Below the pieces are notes generated by a model. The model made no database searches, had not been told where the DNA came from, and was given only the letters and a program-made list of their open reading frames with translations. This document shows, piece after piece, positions 58,590 through 64,000 of a stretch of 64,000 nucleotides of DNA. Within the stretch, counting starts at the first letter, position 1; the number at the start of each line of letters is the position of its first letter. Origin of the DNA: Combretum micranthum. Taxonomy: Eukaryota > Streptophyta > Magnoliopsida > Myrtales > Combretaceae. The stretch is from assembly GCA_024138025.1 (NCBI GenBank), contig JAMXBD010001448.1, positions 304,334-368,333 on the forward strand. The letters run 5' to 3'. The position numbers and the translations under genes were made by a program.

Positions 58590-61300
58590 GTCCTCACACT
58601 TAACCATGCCAACTAATGAAAGCACTAATTCTACCAACTCTTGGATAATAGACATTGGTGCTAAGACCACATGACCCAGGCATCTCCAACTCTTCAACAC
58701 CTGCACCCCCATCCCTAGGCAATAGTTTGTAATGGCCAATGGTTCGTTAGCTACTGTTGCAAGATTGGGAGACATATATATATATATATTACACCCACAA
58801 TTATCCTTAGAGACGTCCTTCATGTATCAAAATTATCAGTAAGTCTTACTTCCAATCAAAAGCTTACCCTCTTGCCTTCTTATTGTGTTTTTCAAGACAA
58901 TGAATCAACAAAGAGGACTGCACTAGCAAAAGCTACTTTTACTACCTTAAATCATTTCAAAAAGTTCAAAGTAATTTATCTTTGTCATTTGTTAATATTT
59001 CAAACAAAGACACTAGTTGGCTCAACTTCCAGTGTCTTAAAAATCATGTTTCCTTATCCGTTTTAAAGATTAGATATATCTAGGTTTCATTGCAATATCT
59101 GTAAAATGGCAAAGCCTACTTAAAGTATGTTTCCTATTAGTAATAAAAGAAATTCTCATCCTCATATGGGGCTATACAGTAATTAATATGTCTCTAGGGC
59201 TTGTTGGTTTGCATCCCTAACTGATGATTGCTAGGTTAATTGGTTCTCCCTACTTTAAATAAAACTCCGAAGCTACCATTGTTATACCAAAATTTCACTC
59301 AACAATTCAAAACCTATTGGGATTAAAATAAAGAAATTTAGGATAGACGACGCTAGAGGCTATTTCAACTAAATTATCACCTTGCTTCCAATCTCAAGGT
59401 ACTATCCATGAATCATGATGTGTTGATACTCTACAAAATGAGGAAATTGAAGAAAATGATGGGTATTTACTATGTACCACCCAAGCTTTACTCCTTGAAG
59501 CAAATGCTCCTAATAACTACTGGGAAAAGGCTATTCTTACTGCTGCAAACATGATAAATAAACTAGTCTCACAGGTATCGGATGATAAGAACCCCATAGA
59601 GCACTTAGGGTTTTGGGTGCACTGCTTTTGTTCATTCCACAATCATAAATGAGCAAATTGGATCCCCAAGCCATCAAATGTGTTTTCTTCTGTTCCGTCA
59701 AATGTATTTTCCTCTGTTCCGTATTTACTCCAAAGGCTACAAATGCTACAACCATGGTCACAAAAATTTTATATCTTAGTAGATGTCATTATACAGAAAA
59801 ATAACCCTTTTCAACAAGTCCAATGATGGAAGATAGTGTGTGTATCTATATATATTGTTTGAAAAATGAAAGATAGTGATTCTAAATCCTTTTAAACATG
59901 ATCTTTGAAAAACGCTTAACTTTCCTCATTTTTCAATCTGTGTTGATGATTCCAAGCTCTGTAAGCCACTTCCTAATTCTTCCATTGAATCCATTCTCCT
60001 GAGCCATCACTGAATTCATCCACTAAAACCATATCTTCTCTTGTCCTAACTAGTGTCATAATTTCAAGAAGGAAGGTTGTTCCAAAGCTAACACAAGTCC
60101 AAGATTCCAACTAGACTCTAGAAATGCATTCTTGGTATTTAAGTCACATATGCACACATTCTATCAAAACAAATACTAACCCAATAGAAAAGGCATCAAA
60201 GTATGTACCAAGCGATCACCCTATCCATTATCTCACCATGTCTCTTTAAAGCATCTATCTCTAGCACACAAAAGCTTAATTGTGAATTTAAACACCATTA
60301 CTATAACTAACACACTGTTTGAGGCGTTATCGAAAAGGGAGTAGAGAGATTCCATGAGGGAGGAAATGAGTGAATTGGAAAAATAAACCACAGGAAACCA
60401 TTAATAAACCAAAAAATTTGTTGATTGCAAGTGGAAGTTTGCATTAAAATATAAAACTAATGGATCTCTTGAGAGATATAAAGCACAATAACCAAGGGAT
60501 ACACTCAAACTTCTAGTGTGGATTATCTAAAAATTTTGCTCCTTTTGTAAAAATGAATGCTATGAAAATTAAGGTAAGCATGAAGAATTAGGTGTAGGTT
60601 GACAAAGACCCTTTATGAATTGAAACAATCTCCCAAAACATGGTTCAAAAGATTTGCAAGATTGATGGAGAGCTACAAACAAAGCCAAGGTGAACATACC
60701 CACTTTATTAAATACGGGAATGACTATCCTTCTAGTCTATGAGATGGTAACTGGAAATGATGGGGGGAGAGACATAAATTAAAGCAAGATCAACAAAAGA
60801 GTTTGAGACAAAAGAACTTGGAAAACTAATTACGATAAACTAAACAAGAAGCACCTGGTGATAAAAGGATGCATCGAAGGGTGGTTAATAAAACAGAACA
60901 TTTATGTTATGGATAAGTTATATTTCTAAGGTAATTGCACCCTCTTTCTTAAACATTTGGCTGGGAAAAGAGAGGACTGTTCTTATAGTCTATGTGGATG
61001 ACATCATAGTGACAAGAATTAATGAAAGGGAGAAGCACAAATTGAAGTAAGACTACTAAAAGAGTTGAGATAAACAATGAAAAAACTAAAATATTTTCTA
61101 GTTATCATGGGGACATTATCCAGACAAGGGATCTTTATATCTAAGTAAAAGTATGTAAATTATTTGCTAGATAAAACAAGAAAGATAAGGTATAAACCAA
61201 TCAACCCCAATGGATCCAAACTACAAATCAGGACAAGCTAAAGAAGAAGCAGTTAGTGATGAAAGGATCAATCAGAGGTTGGCTAGTAAACATAATGCTT
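58590..61300 (+). mobile_element. Decayed Ty1/copia fragment (copia-3)
   Basis: The + strand carries scattered copia motifs: a protease-like WIIDIGAKTT (about 58640), NGSLATVARLGDI (about 58740), integrase-like YWEKAILTAANMINKLVS (about 59520) and FCSFHNHK, RT-like LYELKQSPKTWFKRFARLME (about 60615) and VYVDDIIVT (about 60990), and SLYLSKSM. Stops and frameshifts are everywhere and no LTRs were found. Antisense to the SAC gene, in its intron. Two similar pieces near 60840-60930 and 61240-61320 suggest internal duplication. Confidence 0.78.
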
Positions 61301-61508
61301 ATACTATGGATAAGTTACACTCATATGGTGTTGTCCGACATAATCATACTACCTGTGCAAAGTGCAAAAGGTGAAAAACTTGCTCTCATCTTTTACCAAT
61401 ATGTTTCGTTATAGATTAATGATCATACACCTGTAGATTCACGGAGCCCTAATGTCATATTTGATATGCGAGAAAAAAATAGTGATTCCTGGTTCCATTC
61501 CCATTCCT

Positions 61509-61846
61509 ACGTTTGGTTGCGTTTTTAGAAGCCAGAATTGCGATTCCTAGGAATCAACGATTCCAACTTTGATGGGGAATTCGATTCCACTCCTGAGAAG
61601 TCGAAGTCGCGATTCCATGCCTTCCTCATAAATAATTAACATTAAATTACCTTTTTATCCTCTTACTTATTTATTATTCATATTAATTATTAAGGATATT
61701 TTTTAAAAATAACATGTCAATTCCATTCCATTCAAAGATGTATCCAAACAAAAGAATGGATTTATCATTCCACCTCCCATTCCATTCCATTTCATCCCTT
61801 TGATTCCAATCCATTTCATTTCGAACGATTCCTGCGTACCAAACGT
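61509..61846. mobile_element. MITE-like element with ACGTTTGGT inverted ends
   Basis: The left end ACGTTTGGTTGCG (61509-61521) is inverted at the right as GCGTACCAAACGT (61834-61846). The interior is rich in GGAATCG and ATTCCATTCC words on both sides, giving an imperfect fold-back. No ORF. The family (hAT, Mutator or Harbinger) cannot be told without a clear duplication. Confidence 0.55.
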
Positions 61847-61857
61847 GATATAACAAC

Positions 61858-62960
61858 GTGTCTTCTATCTCAACATGCTCTGAAAATTTTGGGAAAACCT
61901 TGTATCCAGCTTATAGGAAGCTCTATAGCCTCCTAATGTGTTGTGTTTGGAGAGAAAGGAGTGAAAAACCTCTAGGACTTGGTTCTCTTCCATTTGAAGT
62001 ATTAGCCAGGAGAACTCTTGTTTGGTTTTATGAAAAAGGATAGTGTTTTCTTCAAGTTATAGCCACGTTATTGATTAAATCGCCATTTTGTATTCTTTCG
62101 ATGATCCAATCAATTTCCTAGGATTCCTTATTATTTCTATCCTTTTCTTGTGCATTAAATTTATTACCGTTTCTAAATCCTTTCCATACATATTTTATCA
62201 AATCTAATTTTATCAAATCTAATTTTACCAAATAAAAACTAAAATCAATGGATACTCACTGGATGTCTGGATTTTCAGTCCAAATGTCATATGAACGCAG
62301 TGAGTCAGGTAACCAGTGTATTTTCAATGGAAGGAAATGGAAAAACTAAGACAGAGGCTAACCTGGTTTCCTGTTCATCTCCCTCATGTTTTTCCCTGAA
62401 CAAACATAGGAAGTAATAACCCTCTAGGGGAAAAGAACTAAGAATAGACTTTCACATAAACATATTCAACAGTATGTATACTTGCAAGGTACACAAAACA
62501 AAAAGTGATGCGATGCAGATAGAAAACAAAAATATGCAAAACACACTGTTAAAAATCATTTACACTATAATAATTTGCAAATAAATTACAAGGGTGATGG
62601 TTGGGGCTATAACTACAAATTTACAAGATCAACAACTAGAACATCCACATGTATTGAAAAGAAAAATAATAATAATAATTTTGAAATGTATACATTTATC
62701 ATTTATTAGATTTAAAATTTGACAGATAATTTTCTATTCTTATTTCTTTCAGCTAAGTTAGGATTTTGAATCATAGTCTTCATATCTGCAGATTTGCTGT
62801 ACATTTGGCCAAAGGAATATCTTTGGTATGTATCTTGTATATGTAAGTTCTATACATTGAATAAGAATTAATGCCCTTCATTCAAAGAAATATATTGTGG
62901 CATCAAAGCTAGCACACAGTGTTATAGACCATATGGCTGGCTGACCAGTTGCCTCTTTCA
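61858..62960. other. SAC intron DNA, no supported exon
   Basis: A 61-codon + frame (61858-62043) has no recognisable domain. A short stretch at 62360-62393 on the minus strand has AG/GT borders but encodes nothing I can place in the SAC protein. Confidence 0.45.
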
Positions 62961-62980
62961 ATGCCATAGGTGTTACACCA

Positions 62981-63092
62981 GGAAAAAAAAAAAAAAACCC
63001 TAGGGAACACTCCATGAACCAAAACAAAATCCCAAGAGAACCTTTTTTTTTTTTTTTTTTTGTTGGGGGGGTGGGGGTGGGGGGGCGCGGGC
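62981..63092. repeat. Poly-A, poly-T and G-rich low-complexity tract
   Basis: A14 (about 62983-62996), T19-20 (about 63043-63061), then GTTG7-T-G5-T-G7-CGC-G3 (63065-63091). The four G runs on the + strand fit an intramolecular G-quadruplex pattern. Confidence 0.85.
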
Positions 63093-63113
63093 GCACCCAA
63101 AAAAATGATCACA

Positions 63114-63283
63114 GAGCCAATCCGTTAATCGAACCAAGCCAACTCAAAAATATGGTCTTCTAGGCAATTGTTTTATAAAATTTCCAATTTGAATCAATCG
63201 TATAAAAGAGCCAGTCCATTAACCAAACCAAACCAAGTTAGGCAATTAGTTTTATAAAATTTTCAATCTGAATCAATCCATAA
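63114..63283. repeat. About 94-bp tandem duplication
   Basis: GAGCCAATCCGTTAATCGAA at 63114 and GAGCCAGTCCATTAACCAAA at 63208 begin two diverged copies. Both continue to GGCAATT.GTTTTATAAAAT and GAATCAATC. Unclassified repeat in the SAC intron. Confidence 0.7.
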
Positions 63284-63289
63284 ATTTAT

Positions 63290-64000
63290 GGTTAGTTTTA
63301 AGGGTAAATTGACCAAACCATTTTAGAAAATAAAATAATATTTTACTTGTAATTATAAATTTTCTTACGATGATTAACTAAAAGTTAAATATTTTTATGG
63401 TTTCATTATATTTTTATTATTTGATGGATATTGGTTAATATTAATTTGTTCTTTTTATTTTTTTAATTGTTATTCAAGTTCAACATATATTTCTTGTGTA
63501 GGTGACCTTTTTTTTTTTTTTTTTTAACTTTATGAAATATGAACTTTTATTCAGTTATAACGGTTATTATGTATTAGTTGTTCATTGGTGGATAATTTTT
63601 GTTAGTGGATCAATCGGTAGATGGTTTTGTGGAGGATTAGTTAATGAATGTACTTGTTGATGATTGATTAGTGATGATTCTAAGGAGAATTACAGATTAT
63701 GAATGTGACAGTTTTAGAGCTTTTTTCCCCCCTTTTCTTTTTCCTTTCAACAGAAATTTTTTTTTTTTTTTTTTAAATTCATTCTCAAAAAGATACATGG
63801 GCCTAAGGGTAAAAAGGCTGTTGGAAGAAAATGAGTATGCATTGTGAACTATATAGTTGGTGGCAGTGTAGAAAGGTATAAAGCAAGGCTAGCTGATATG
63901 CATCTTGTAAATGAACTCAAGGATAGGAACCACCTTCATACCCATTAATTACAAACGCCTTTTTCTATATTAAAGAAGAAAAGAAAAGAAATTATCAACA
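63290..64000. other. AT-rich DNA to window end, nothing recognised
   Basis: Several poly-T runs and no coding signal; presumed to be the same SAC intron, since the missing upstream exons must lie beyond 64000. Confidence 0.4.

Noticed and set aside
62360..62393. Short minus-strand segment with AG...GT borders, considered as an extra SAC exon
   Set aside because: Its translation (EKHEGDEQET) fits no part of the SAC family known to me, and phase with the 57709 exon could not be shown.
62878..63112. Minus-strand frames with proline/lysine-rich ends
   Set aside because: Translations of the poly-T and G-rich low-complexity tract.

Overview
This is a plant nuclear window, most likely from a dicot with a large, transposon-rich genome. 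The evidence is spliced exons of a plant SAC-domain phosphoinositide phosphatase, Ty3/gypsy and Ty1/copia retrotransposons with initiator-Met-tRNA primer sites, a LINE and several MITE/SINE-like repeats. I cannot name the species. There is one host gene; nearly all the rest is nested, mostly decayed mobile DNA. I found no rRNA, tRNA, CRISPR or prokaryote-type features.

Layout. 1-11014: long (about 3.4-3.6 kb) LTRs of one gypsy family in opposite orientations (C, +; A, -; D, - fragment), with the 5' half of element A (an extra ORF, then gag) between C and A. 11079-24193: a nearly complete 13.1 kb gypsy element B (+) of chromovirus (Tekay/Del-like) type: LTR, PBS, extra ORF1, gag, predicted intron, pol, PPT, LTR, all broken by frameshifts. 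24194-24490: a copia LTR remnant (E, -). 24491-29070: an Athila/Tat-type gypsy remnant (-) with an odd junction in which the integrase C-terminus lies immediately before gag. 29080-32254 and 37796-about 37998: AT-rich DNA and a gypsy-like LTR remnant (F), split by copia-1 (32255-37790, TSD CTTTG), which has gag but no pol. 37999-41807: no recognisable gene. 41808-42097: a MITE-like inverted-repeat element.

42300-64000: the 3' eleven exons of a SAC-domain phosphatase gene on the minus strand (SAC2-5 type). The gene begins beyond the right edge. The intron between 46456 and 57310 is 10.85 kb and holds SINE-like sequences, a 5'-truncated LINE (47.9-50.8 kb) and copia-2 (50873-56739, TSD TCTTC), itself split by a 988-bp inverted-repeat element. 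The intron upstream of 57709 runs to the window end and carries a decayed copia fragment (58.6-61.3 kb), a MITE-like element and a G-rich low-complexity tract.

No restored retroelement proteins are given. The most unusual points are an extra ORF between PBS and gag shared by two divergent elements of the gypsy family, a predicted intron with a conserved donor position at the gag/protease boundary of both, a cluster of GC-rich mini-hairpins in the B LTRs, and the integrase-gag chimera.
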